Of a stretch of 26,369 nucleotides of DNA, positions 14,151 to 21,365 are shown in pieces; positions within the stretch are counted from its first letter, which is position 1, and every line of letters starts with the position of its first letter. A program made the translations under genes and the position numbers. Origin of the DNA: UBA5862 sp002408105 (GTDB taxonomy: Bacteria; Pseudomonadota; Gammaproteobacteria; Pseudomonadales; UBA5862); the NCBI GenBank assembly GCA_034189125.1, contig JAXHVB010000054.1, positions 1 to 26,369 of the forward strand. Reading direction: 5' to 3'. Under the pieces are notes generated by a model. The model was not told where the DNA came from. It saw nothing but the letters and a program-made list of their open reading frames with translations, and did not search any database.

Positions 14151-16960
14151 AGGGGAGCGAGGAACCTTCCGGTGTGGGAGTTCGCGTTTGCCGCCACTGT
14201 CTCGGGTGTTCCGCAGCACACCAACTGACCGCCGCCATCCCCTCCCTCTGGGCCAAGATCCAGGATCCAGTCTGCGGTTTTGATGACGTCGAGGTTGTGC
14301 TCGATCACCACCACTGTGTTGCCATGGTCGCGCAGTCGGTGGAGAACCGACAGGAGCTGGGCGATGTCGTGAAAGTGCAGTCCCGTGGTGGGCTCGTCTA
14401 GGATGTACAGGGTCCGGCCGGTATCCCGTTTGGACAGCTCCTTGGCCAATTTCACGCGCTGGGCTTCGCCGCCTGACAGGGTTGTTGCGGCTTGCCCGAG
14501 ACGCAGATACCCGAGGCCGACATCCAGCAGCGTCTGCAGCTTGCGTGCGAGTGCCGGCACCGCGTCGAAGAAACCGCGTGCTTCCTCGACGGTCAGGTCC
14601 AGAACCTCGTGGATGTTTTTCCCCTTGTAGGTGACCTCCAGGGTCTCGCGGTTGTAGCGTTTGCCGCCGCACTGGTCACAGGGCACATAGACGTCGGGCA
14701 GAAAGTGCATTTCCACCTTGATCACGCCATCGCCCTGGCAGGCTTCGCAGCGCCCGCCCTTGACGTTAAAGCTGAATCGTCCCGGCTTGTATCCGCGCGA
14801 TCGCGCTTCCTGGGTGCCGGCAAACAGCTCGCGCACCGGCGTGAAAAGGCCGGTGTAGGTGGCGGGATTCGAGCGGGGCGTGCGGCCGATGGGGCTCTGG
14901 TCGATGTCGATCACCTTGTCGAAGTGCTCAAGGCCATCAATCCCATCGCAGGGGGCAGAGTCTGTCGGACTGGCGCCATTCAGGCGTTGCGCCGCCTCCG
15001 GGTAGAGCGTGGCGTTGATCAGCGTGGATTTCCCCGAGCCTGAAACGCCGGTGACGCAGGTCATTAGACCCGCTGGAATCTCGACATCGATCCGCTTGAG
15101 GTTGTTGCCGCCCGCACCCCGAATGCGCAGTTGCTGGTTTGGGTCCGGCGCCGTGCGGCGCTCGGGCACTGGAATTCGGCGTCGGCCTGACAGGTAATCT
15201 GCGGTCAGCGAGGCCTCGGTGTTGAGCACTTCGGCCAGGGGCCCAGCGGCAACGACCTGGCCTCCGTGGACGCCCGCCCCCGGACCCATGTCCACAATGT
15301 AGTCGGCGGATCGAATCGCGTCCTCGTCGTGCTCTACGACCACAATCGTATTGCCAAGGTCGCGCAGGTGGAACAATGTGTTGAGCAAACGGTCGTTGTC
15401 GCGTTGGTGCAGGCCGATCGAAGGCTCATCCAGAATGTACATCACACCGACCAAGCCCGCCCCAATCTGGCTCGCCAGGCGGATCCGCTGTGCTTCGCCA
15501 CCGGACAGCGTGTCGGCGCTGCGGCTGAGGCTCAGGTAGTTGAGGCCAACATCGACCAAGAAGCGCAATCGGTCTCGAATTTCCTTGAGCACCTTCTCCG
15601 CGATGGCGGCGCGCTGACCGGTCAACTGCAGGTCGGCGAACAGGGTGTCCACCTCGGCAATCGGAAGCCGAGTGATCTCTGGAAGTGTCAGGTCTCTGAT
15701 GTAGACGTGCCGCGCCTCGATGCGCAGGCGGGTGCCGTCACAACTTGGGCAGGCCTGGGTGCTGAGGTAGCGGGCCAGCTCCTCGCGCACCATCTGCGAT
15801 TCGGTCTCGCGGTAACGGCGCTCCATGTTGGGGATGATGCCCTCGAACCGGTGCCGCCTGCGGATCAGGTCACCGCGGTCATTGGCGTAACTGAAGTCGA
15901 CCAGGTCGTCGCCGCTGCCCTGGAGAATGCGTTGCTGCTGTTCTGACGGGAGGTTGCACCAGGGCACGTCCAGGTCGATCCCGTAGTGCTCGGCGACCGA
16001 GGTCAACAGATGAAAGTAGTAGAAGTTGCGCCGATCCCATCCCCGTATGGCGCCCTCTGCCAGTGTGAGCTCGGGCTCGCGAACCACCCGGGACACGTCG
16101 AAGTACTGCCGAACCCCGAGGCCATCGCAGGTTTCGCAGGCACCGGCTGGGTTGTTAAACGAAAAGATCCGAGGTTCGAGTTCGCTGAGGCTGTAGCCGC
16201 ACTGTGGACAGGCAAAGCGCGCGGAAAACACCAGCTCTTCCGGGCCATCGAGTCGCTGAATCAGCGCGGTGCCACCACTCAGTTCCACAGTGGTCTCGAA
16301 GGATTCGGCCAGGCGCTGGCGCAGGTCAGCGCGGCAGCGAAACCGGTCGACCACCACGTCAATGTCGTGCTTGCGGTTCTTTTCCAGGGGTGGCACTGCG
16401 TCCAGTTCGTAGACCTCGCCGTCAACCCGCGCCCGCACAAACCCCTTGGCGCGCAGTTCCTCAAGGCAGTTGAGGTGCTCGCCTTTGCGCCCGCGCACCA
16501 CCGGCGCCAGCATCATGGCCCGAGTGCCCTCGGGCAAGGCGATCACTTGATCGACCATTTGCGAGATGGTCTGCGCATTCAAAGGCTCGCCATGGCGCGG
16601 GCAACGTGGCTCCCCCGCACGCGCGAACAGCAGCCGCAGGTAGTCGTAGATCTCGGTGATGGTGCCGACGGTTGAGCGCGGGTTGTGGGAAGTGGCCTTC
16701 TGCTCAATCGAAATCGCAGGTGAAAGTCCCTCGATGTGGTCCACATCGGGCTTTTCCATCATGGACAGGAACTGCCGCGCATAGGTCGAGAGGGACTCCA
16801 CGTAGCGGCGCTGCCCTTCCGCGTACAGTGTGTCAAAGGCCAGGGAAGACTTCCCCGATCCGGACAAACCCGTCACTACGATCAGGCGGTCGCGCGGAAG
16901 CTCCAAATCGATGTTGCGCAGGTTGTGGGTGCGAGCCCCTCGAACGAGAATTTTGTCCAT
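14135..16960 (-). CDS. uvrA: Excinuclease ABC subunit A
   Basis: This 941-residue protein (940 in E. coli) is the damage-recognition ATPase of nucleotide excision repair. It starts MDKILVRGARTHNLRNIDLE; the open frame extends 70 codons further upstream without similarity. Two ABC modules are visible: Walker A GLSGSGKSS at residues 31-39 and GVSGSGKST in the second half, plus two LSGGEAQR signatures. Zinc sites are CPQCGYSLSELEPRIFSF with CETCDG, and CEACQGDG with CDQCGG. The C-terminus is FLAPLLKDP. It is transcribed divergently from the MFS gene. Confidence 0.98.
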   Translation of the reverse strand: MDKILVRGARTHNLRNIDLELPRDRLIVVTGLSGSGKSSLAFDTLYAEGQRRYVESLSTYARQFLSMMEKPDVDHIEGLSPAISIEQKATSHNPRSTVGTITEIYDYLRLLFARAGEPRCPRHGEPLNAQTISQMVDQVIALPEGTRAMMLAPVVRGRKGEHLNCLEELRAKGFVRARVDGEVYELDAVPPLEKNRKHDIDVVVDRFRCRADLRQRLAESFETTVELSGGTALIQRLDGPEELVFSARFACPQCGYSLSELEPRIFSFNNPAGACETCDGLGVRQYFDVSRVVREPELTLAEGAIRGWDRRNFYYFHLLTSVAEHYGIDLDVPWCNLPSEQQQRILQGSGDDLVDFSYANDRGDLIRRRHRFEGIIPNMERRYRETESQMVREELARYLSTQACPSCDGTRLRIEARHVYIRDLTLPEITRLPIAEVDTLFADLQLTGQRAAIAEKVLKEIRDRLRFLVDVGLNYLSLSRSADTLSGGEAQRIRLASQIGAGLVGVMYILDEPSIGLHQRDNDRLLNTLFHLRDLGNTIVVVEHDEDAIRSADYIVDMGPGAGVHGGQVVAAGPLAEVLNTEASLTADYLSGRRRIPVPERRTAPDPNQQLRIRGAGGNNLKRIDVEIPAGLMTCVTGVSGSGKSTLINATLYPEAAQRLNGASPTDSAPCDGIDGLEHFDKVIDIDQSPIGRTPRSNPATYTGLFTPVRELFAGTQEARSRGYKPGRFSFNVKGGRCEACQGDGVIKVEMHFLPDVYVPCDQCGGKRYNRETLEVTYKGKNIHEVLDLTVEEARGFFDAVPALARKLQTLLDVGLGYLRLGQAATTLSGGEAQRVKLAKELSKRDTGRTLYILDEPTTGLHFHDIAQLLSVLHRLRDHGNTVVVIEHNLDVIKTADWILDLGPEGGDGGGQLVCCGTPETVAANANSHTGRFLAPLLKDP

Positions 16961-16985
16961 CGGCCTACATCGGGCAAAAGCCACC

Positions 16986-16991
16986 ATTATA
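16986..16991 (-). promoter_or_regulatory. uvrA: -10 box of the uvrA promoter
   Basis: Read on the minus strand, 16991 to 16986 is a perfect TATAAT, about 26 bases before the uvrA ATG. The -35 at 17-bp spacing is only TGCAAG, which is weak. No LexA operator of the CTG-N10-CAG form is present between 16961 and 17130. Confidence 0.5.
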
Positions 16992-17130
16992 GGCCCGGGA
17001 GCTGTTTCCTTGCAGGCCGGGCCGGCCCGAGAAACCGATTGCGGTGTGCTACCATGCCGACCCGATTTCGCCGTGGCTCCAGCCCCAGTGGGTGGCGAGG
17101 TCGACCGCACGAGGTTCGTGGCACCCTGTA

Positions 17131-18495
17131 ATGAGCATCTCGGAATGGCGCGCCACCGGCGCATTGGCACTGGTCCTGGCCTGCCGAATGCTGGGTCTGT
17201 TCATCGTGTTGCCGGTGCTTTCTCTGGCGGCGACGGACTACCCGGACGCGACCCCGCTGATGGTCGGTTTGGCGCTCGGGGGCTACGGGCTCACCCAGGC
17301 GCTGTTTCAAATCCCGCTCGGCTGGCTGTCGGACCGCATTGGGCGCCGCCCGGTGGTGGTGCTGGGCTTGGCGGTCTTCATTCTCGGAAGCCTCCTGGCG
17401 GCTGTGGCTGACAGCATGGCCGGTGTGGTTTGGGGCCGTCTGCTCCAGGGCGCCGGGGCGATTTCCAGCACCATCATGGCCCTCGTGGCCGACGTCACGC
17501 GCGATGAAAGCCGCAGTCAGGCAATGGCCGTGGTGGGCGGCAGCATCGGCTTGGCCTTTATGGCGGCCATGGTTGCAGGGCCTGGGATTGCCGACGCGTT
17601 GGGCGTATCGGCGGTCTTCGTTGTCACCGCGGCGTTGGCCGGCCTGGCTCTGCTGTTGTTTTCATTCCTGGTGCCACAGGCGGGGTCTTCCAGCGCGGGG
17701 GCCGAATCGCGCATTCCCGTTGGGGCAGTGCTCAAAGACAGCGAGCTGTGGCGGCTCAACTTCGGCGTTTTCACGCTTCATTTCAGCATGATGGCCAGCT
17801 TTCTGGCGGTGCCATTGATTTTCACGCAGCAGCTCGGGGTGGGTGCGGGGATGCACTGGCACTACTACTTGCCCATTTTGGTGCTGTCCTTTTGCACGAT
17901 GCTTCCGGCGCTCATCCTCGGTGAGACGCGGCGCAAGAACAAAGCAGTCCTGATCGGTGGGATTCTGGTTTTGGTTGCCAGCCAGCTGGCGTTTGCGGTC
18001 GATTCCAGCAGCTGGCGCGGGGTGGTCGGCGCGCTGTTCTTCTTCTTTGTCGCTTTCAACTTGCTTGAGGCGCTGCTGCCGGCACTCGTCAGCCGACAGG
18101 CGCCGGCAAGCGCCAAAGGGGCGGCCATGGGGCTGTTCGCGACTGCCCAGTTCCTGGGTGCCTTTTGCGGTGCGGCACTCGGTGGTGCGGTGTTGCAACA
18201 CTGGTCGGCGCGTTACGGTAATGCACCCCTGTTTGGGCTGCTGGCAGGCCTTGGCATCTGCTGGGTGGTTGTGGCGGCGGGTATGGCGCGCCCGCGCTAC
18301 CTGGTCCGTTACCGGGTACCCGTGGACGCCGGCGCCGATGCGCAGCAGGTTCAAGCACTGCTGGCTCAGCTGGCTGCAACCGAGGGGGTCGACGAAGTTT
18401 CGGTCGCGCCGGGTGAACCTGGCGTCTTCCTGAAGGCGGACCCACGTCGATTGGCCGGCGATGTCATCGACCGGTTATCATTGTCGCGGGCTTGA
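17131..18495 (+). CDS. MFS transporter, YajR-like
   Basis: This 454-residue protein has twelve hydrophobic segments and the MFS motif A GWLSDRIGRRPVVVLGLAVF after segment 2. The start MSISEWRATGALALVLACRM is at ATG 17131, without a good ribosome binding site; the longer frame adds non-conserved residues. After segment 12 (near residue 385) about 65 soluble residues (YLVRYRVPVDAG to the end) have the look of the ferredoxin-like YAM domain of E. coli YajR, which is also 454 residues long. The substrate is unknown. A possible -10 TACCAT lies at 17050-17055. The gene lies between uvrA and ssb, as in Pseudomonas. Confidence 0.88.
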   Translation: MSISEWRATGALALVLACRMLGLFIVLPVLSLAATDYPDATPLMVGLALGGYGLTQALFQIPLGWLSDRIGRRPVVVLGLAVFILGSLLAAVADSMAGVVWGRLLQGAGAISSTIMALVADVTRDESRSQAMAVVGGSIGLAFMAAMVAGPGIADALGVSAVFVVTAALAGLALLLFSFLVPQAGSSSAGAESRIPVGAVLKDSELWRLNFGVFTLHFSMMASFLAVPLIFTQQLGVGAGMHWHYYLPILVLSFCTMLPALILGETRRKNKAVLIGGILVLVASQLAFAVDSSSWRGVVGALFFFFVAFNLLEALLPALVSRQAPASAKGAAMGLFATAQFLGAFCGAALGGAVLQHWSARYGNAPLFGLLAGLGICWVVVAAGMARPRYLVRYRVPVDAGADAQQVQALLAQLAATEGVDEVSVAPGEPGVFLKADPRRLAGDVIDRLSLSRA

Positions 18496-18598
18496 GTCTC
18501 GGCATCCCCTTCAACAGAGTGGTTATTACGTCGATCTGCAGCGGTTCGGTGGTTTGCACAACAGCAGCCGTCGGGTTGATCCAGACGAGGAGCACATC

Positions 18599-19075
18599 AT
18601 GGCGCGTGGCATCAACAAAGTGATCTTAATTGGCAACCTGGGGGCGGACCCGGAGACCCGCTACACGCCTTCCGGGAGTGCCGTGACCAACATTCGCGTG
18701 GCGACTTCAGAGTCGTGGAAGGACCGCCAGAGCGGCGAGCGCCAGGAGCGCACCGAGTGGCACCAGGTCGTGCTCTGGAACCGGCTGGGCGAGGTGGCTG
18801 GTGAATACCTGCGCAAGGGCGCCAAGGTGTACATCGAAGGCTCGCTGCGCACCCGCAAATGGCAAGGTCAGGACGGGCAGGACCGCTACACCACGGAGAT
18901 CGTCGCGTCTGACATGCAAATGCTTGACTCGCGCGGTGGCACAGCTGCGGACATGGGTGGATATGACAGTGACGAAGCGCCGCGTGCCGCCCGCCAACCG
19001 CAGCCCCAACCCCCAGCGAGCCAGCCGGCACCCGGGGGCGGGTACGAAGACTTCGACGACGACATTCCTTTCTAG
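18599..19075 (+). CDS. ssb: Single-stranded DNA-binding protein
   Basis: This 158-residue protein has an N-terminal OB fold (residues 1 to about 112) beginning MARGINKVILIGNLGADPET, with ERTEWHQVVLWNRLGEVAGE and KVYIEGSLRTRKW. A proline- and glutamine-rich linker follows. The acidic tip DFDDDIPF is the conserved docking site for repair and replication partners. The start at ATG 18599 follows GAGGAG; the open frame extends upstream into the MFS gene without similarity. The 103-nt gap before it shows no clear promoter, so co-transcription with the MFS gene is possible. Confidence 0.97.
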   Translation: MARGINKVILIGNLGADPETRYTPSGSAVTNIRVATSESWKDRQSGERQERTEWHQVVLWNRLGEVAGEYLRKGAKVYIEGSLRTRKWQGQDGQDRYTTEIVASDMQMLDSRGGTAADMGGYDSDEAPRAARQPQPQPPASQPAPGGGYEDFDDDIPF

Positions 19076-19130
19076 CCGCCGGGCCACGCTGGGCGTTGCG
19101 CCGGCGCTGGGTGTCCGCTGTGCCCTTGAT

Positions 19131-19520
19131 CTATCCGAGCGACCAGGGGGTCGGGTCGTGGGCGCGCGCAACCCAAAGCAGGTACACCAGGGCAGCCGCT
19201 GCACCGGGCAACGCGAGCACGCGAATCATGCGGGTGCGGCCGCGGCGCAGCGCCAGGCTGCCAAGTACGATGTACACGAGCAACGCAGCCAGCTTGGCGG
19301 TCAGCCAAGGGGTCACCAGCGGATATTGGTGCAACACCAAACACAGCCCCACCGCACTGGCCAACAAAATGCTGTCATTGACGTGGGGCAAGACACGCAC
19401 CCATCGCAGTTCAAGGTACCGCGGCGTCACCAGCATCCAACTCGCGCGCAGTGCAAACAGAGTGACGGTAATGGCGACGGTCAACAGGTGAATGCTGCGT
19501 AGCAGTGGGTACCATTCCAT
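19131..19520 (-). CDS. SirB2 family integral membrane protein
   Basis: This 129-residue protein has four hydrophobic segments. It resembles the SirB2/YchQ family: LRSIHLLTVAITVTLFALR at the N-terminus, RWVRVLPHVNDSILLASAVG, LHQYPLVTPWLTAKL and YIVLGSLALRRGRT. SirB was named for raising invasion-gene expression in Salmonella; the biochemical role is unknown. The start at ATG 19520 gives the family N-terminus; 48 further upstream codons look non-coding. It converges on ssb and diverges from the porin gene. It stands alone, with no sirB1 or prmC/prfA beside it, which is its usual enterobacterial setting. Confidence 0.87.
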   Translation of the reverse strand: MEWYPLLRSIHLLTVAITVTLFALRASWMLVTPRYLELRWVRVLPHVNDSILLASAVGLCLVLHQYPLVTPWLTAKLAALLVYIVLGSLALRRGRTRMIRVLALPGAAAALVYLLWVARAHDPTPWSLG

Positions 19521-19635
19521 TGTCTTGGGCCTTGTGGTGCCGGGTTCGAGGCAGTTTACCAGCCAGTGGGTTGGCGTACGACAGCGCGCGAAGGTCCTGC
19601 GACCACAGGACCATTCGGGTCCGAACCACTTGCCG

Positions 19636-19649
19636 TTGACCCGGGTCAA
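19636..19649. promoter_or_regulatory. Perfect 14-bp palindrome upstream of the porin gene
   Basis: TTGACCCGGGTCAA is a perfect inverted repeat with no spacer, 68 bp before the porin ATG and 115 bp before the sirB2 start. It contains a -35-like TTGACC on both strands. A weak -10 (TGCATT, 18-bp spacing) follows on the + strand. It may be an operator for a dimeric regulator; this is inference from symmetry and position. Confidence 0.4.
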
Positions 19650-19717
19650 TAACTGCCCCTGCATTCTCTCTTAGTCTGAGCAGCGTACCCACTGCGTTGC
19701 TTTGAAGGAGAGCCGCG

Positions 19718-20692
19718 ATGAAGAAGAAGTTGCTGTCGCTGATTGTTGCAGGGGCATTGGCTCCTGTGGTTCACGCGGATGTGGACACTGACGTGAGCGG
19801 TTTCATCGACGTGATTTACACCGCGATTGATGACGCCGCCGACGTCGCCGGAGGCGATAACCCGAGTGAAAGAAAGTTTCTCGCTGACGGCGAAGTCGAT
19901 TTTTCCGCCGCCCTGTCCGACAACGTGACCGTTCGTGTCGACGTCAACCTGTACCTTGATCCTGCCACTGACCAGGATTCGGCGGAGATCGAGCAGGCGT
20001 TTTTTGCCGCGACCTTGGCCGAGCCGCTGACCCTGCTCGGCGGGGTGTTCAACAACCCCATCGGCTGGGAGGCTGAAGACGCGCCTGACCTGTATCAGAC
20101 GTCCCACAGCTGGAACTGGGCGATGCTCGACAACCAGACGGCCCTCAGCGGCAACAATGTCGCTGGGGTGGCTTTGGCGGCAGCCTTGGAAGGGGTGACG
20201 ATCACGGGCGCCGTGCTCAATGACCTGCAGCACGAGGCCGAGGAAAATTCCTTTGCACTGCTGGTCAACGCCAGCCCGATTGATGGACTCGCGTTGGAGG
20301 CTGGCTACGTCACCCAAGAGAAGGAAGGCATCGTCAACCTTGGTGCCATGGACCTTGGCACAGGCGATGTATTGGACCTCAATGCCAGCTACACCTTCGA
20401 GGGCTGGACCATCGCCGGCGAAGTGATGCTGCCGAGCGAACTGGTCGACCAGTCCATTTTGCTGCTGGTCAATTACGCCATCCCCAACACCCCGGTGGCG
20501 GTCACCGCGCGGTATGAAACCATCAGCTACGATGTTTCTGGTGTCGAAGACCCCACCCGATTCACCCTCGCAGGCAGCTACGAAATCGCCAAAAACCTCT
20601 TCGCGTTGCTTGAATACGCAAACACCGACGAGGATTCTCCCTTCTCGAATGAAGGCGACGTGGTGACGGCGGAGTTTGTTGGCTTGTTCTGA
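19718..20692 (+). CDS. OmpL-like outer-membrane porin (BBP2-type), highly acidic
   Basis: This 324-residue protein has a signal peptide (residues 1-20, MKKKLLSLIV to VVHA) and ends in VTAEFVGLF, a terminal phenylalanine typical of outer-membrane barrels. IEQAFFAATLAEPLTLLGG, FNNPIGWE and the asparagine- and tryptophan-containing NWAMLDNQTALSG region resemble putative beta-barrel porin 2 (OmpL-like) proteins. AAGGAG lies seven bases before ATG 19718. By my count the mature chain has about 53 Asp/Glu and only 7 Lys/Arg. The transported solute cannot be told. It is a single-gene unit ending in a very strong terminator. Confidence 0.75.
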   Translation: MKKKLLSLIVAGALAPVVHADVDTDVSGFIDVIYTAIDDAADVAGGDNPSERKFLADGEVDFSAALSDNVTVRVDVNLYLDPATDQDSAEIEQAFFAATLAEPLTLLGGVFNNPIGWEAEDAPDLYQTSHSWNWAMLDNQTALSGNNVAGVALAAALEGVTITGAVLNDLQHEAEENSFALLVNASPIDGLALEAGYVTQEKEGIVNLGAMDLGTGDVLDLNASYTFEGWTIAGEVMLPSELVDQSILLLVNYAIPNTPVAVTARYETISYDVSGVEDPTRFTLAGSYEIAKNLFALLEYANTDEDSPFSNEGDVVTAEFVGLF

Positions 20693-20720
20693 GGCGTGAA
20701 CGGGTGCTCTGCCGTATTTC

Positions 20721-20759
20721 AGGCCTTGCCGAACGAGCAGTTCGGCAAGGCCTTTTTTT
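20721..20759 (+). terminator. Strong intrinsic terminator after the porin gene
   Basis: A perfect 14-bp stem (20721-20734 with 20740-20753, GAGCA loop) runs directly into seven T. It lies 28 bases after the porin stop and is the strongest terminator in the window. The symmetrical stem has few A residues on its 5' side, so it is likely one-directional. Confidence 0.95.
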
Positions 20760-20846
20760 GGGGGGAGAACATGCAGGGCAGGCCCGGACCGCGATACCAT
20801 CAACGCCACGACAACCGAGTCAACCCGGAGTGCGCCAGCTGATCCC

Positions 20847-21362
20847 ATGCCGAGCCCAACTGCAGAATTCATCCCCCTCAGCATCGCGGTGCTGACCGTG
20901 TCCGACACCCGCGATGCCCTGCGGGACACATCGGGCCGATACCTGACCGACGCCCTGCAGGATGCAGGGCACCGCCTATACGACAAGCAGATCCTCAAGG
21001 ACAACCGCTATCAGGTCCGCGCCCTGGTGGCGGCCTGGATCGCCGAGCCTGACGTGCAGGTGGTGCTGGTGACCGGTGGCACCGGGTTTCGCCATCGGGA
21101 CGCCACACCTGAAGCCATTGCGCCGCTGCTGGACCAGCGGGTCGATGGGTTCGGAGAGCTGTTTCGCCACCATTCGATGGCTGACATTGGCAGCTCGACC
21201 ATCCAGTCCCGCGCCCTCGCTGGGGTCGCCAACCACACCCTGGTGGTCGCCATGCCCGGGTCCACCGGCGCCTGCCAGACCGCATGGGAAAAGATTCTGC
21301 GTGAGCAGCTTGATGCCCGGCACAGGCCATGCAATTTCGTTGAAGTGGTCGTGGCCGGGTAG
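20847..21362 (+). CDS. moaB: Molybdenum cofactor biosynthesis protein B
   Basis: This 171-residue protein belongs to the MoaB/MogA fold. It has IAVLTVSDTRDALRDTSGRY near the N-terminus, LVTGGTGFRHRDATPEAI (molybdopterin-binding loop), GFGELFRHHSMADIGSSTIQ and AMPGSTGACQTAWEKIL. MoaB/MogA proteins adenylylate molybdopterin before metal insertion; E. coli MoaB itself is regarded as inactive, so activity here is not certain. ATG 20847 has only a distant GGAG. A possible -10 TACCAT lies about 50 bp upstream. It ends three bases before moeA. Confidence 0.94.
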   Translation: MPSPTAEFIPLSIAVLTVSDTRDALRDTSGRYLTDALQDAGHRLYDKQILKDNRYQVRALVAAWIAEPDVQVVLVTGGTGFRHRDATPEAIAPLLDQRVDGFGELFRHHSMADIGSSTIQSRALAGVANHTLVVAMPGSTGACQTAWEKILREQLDARHRPCNFVEVVVAG

Positions 21363-21365
21363 CCG

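Noticed and set aside
17002..17016. CTG-N8-CAG resembling a LexA box upstream of uvrA
   Set aside because: The gammaproteobacterial LexA operator needs CTG-N10-CAG; the spacing here is two bases short and the inner bases do not match.
16992..17023. GGCCCGG/CCGGGCC inverted repeat in the uvrA-MFS spacer
   Set aside because: The arms are only 7 bp of pure GC in a GC-rich region, with an 18-base interior, so chance is a good explanation.
18496..18598. Possible promoter before ssb
   Set aside because: TTGAGT with CAGAGT at 17 bp spacing is too weak to call; co-transcription with the MFS gene is equally likely.
19540..19565. GGTTCGA in the sirB2 upstream region, recalling a tRNA T-loop
   Set aside because: The flanking bases do not form a T-stem and no acceptor, D or anticodon arm can be drawn.
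19646..21004. 452-codon open frame on the minus strand over the porin gene
   Set aside because: It runs through the porin terminator and into moaB, has no recognisable domain, and the plus strand has a signal peptide, a ribosome binding site and a conserved fold. It is a GC-rich shadow frame.
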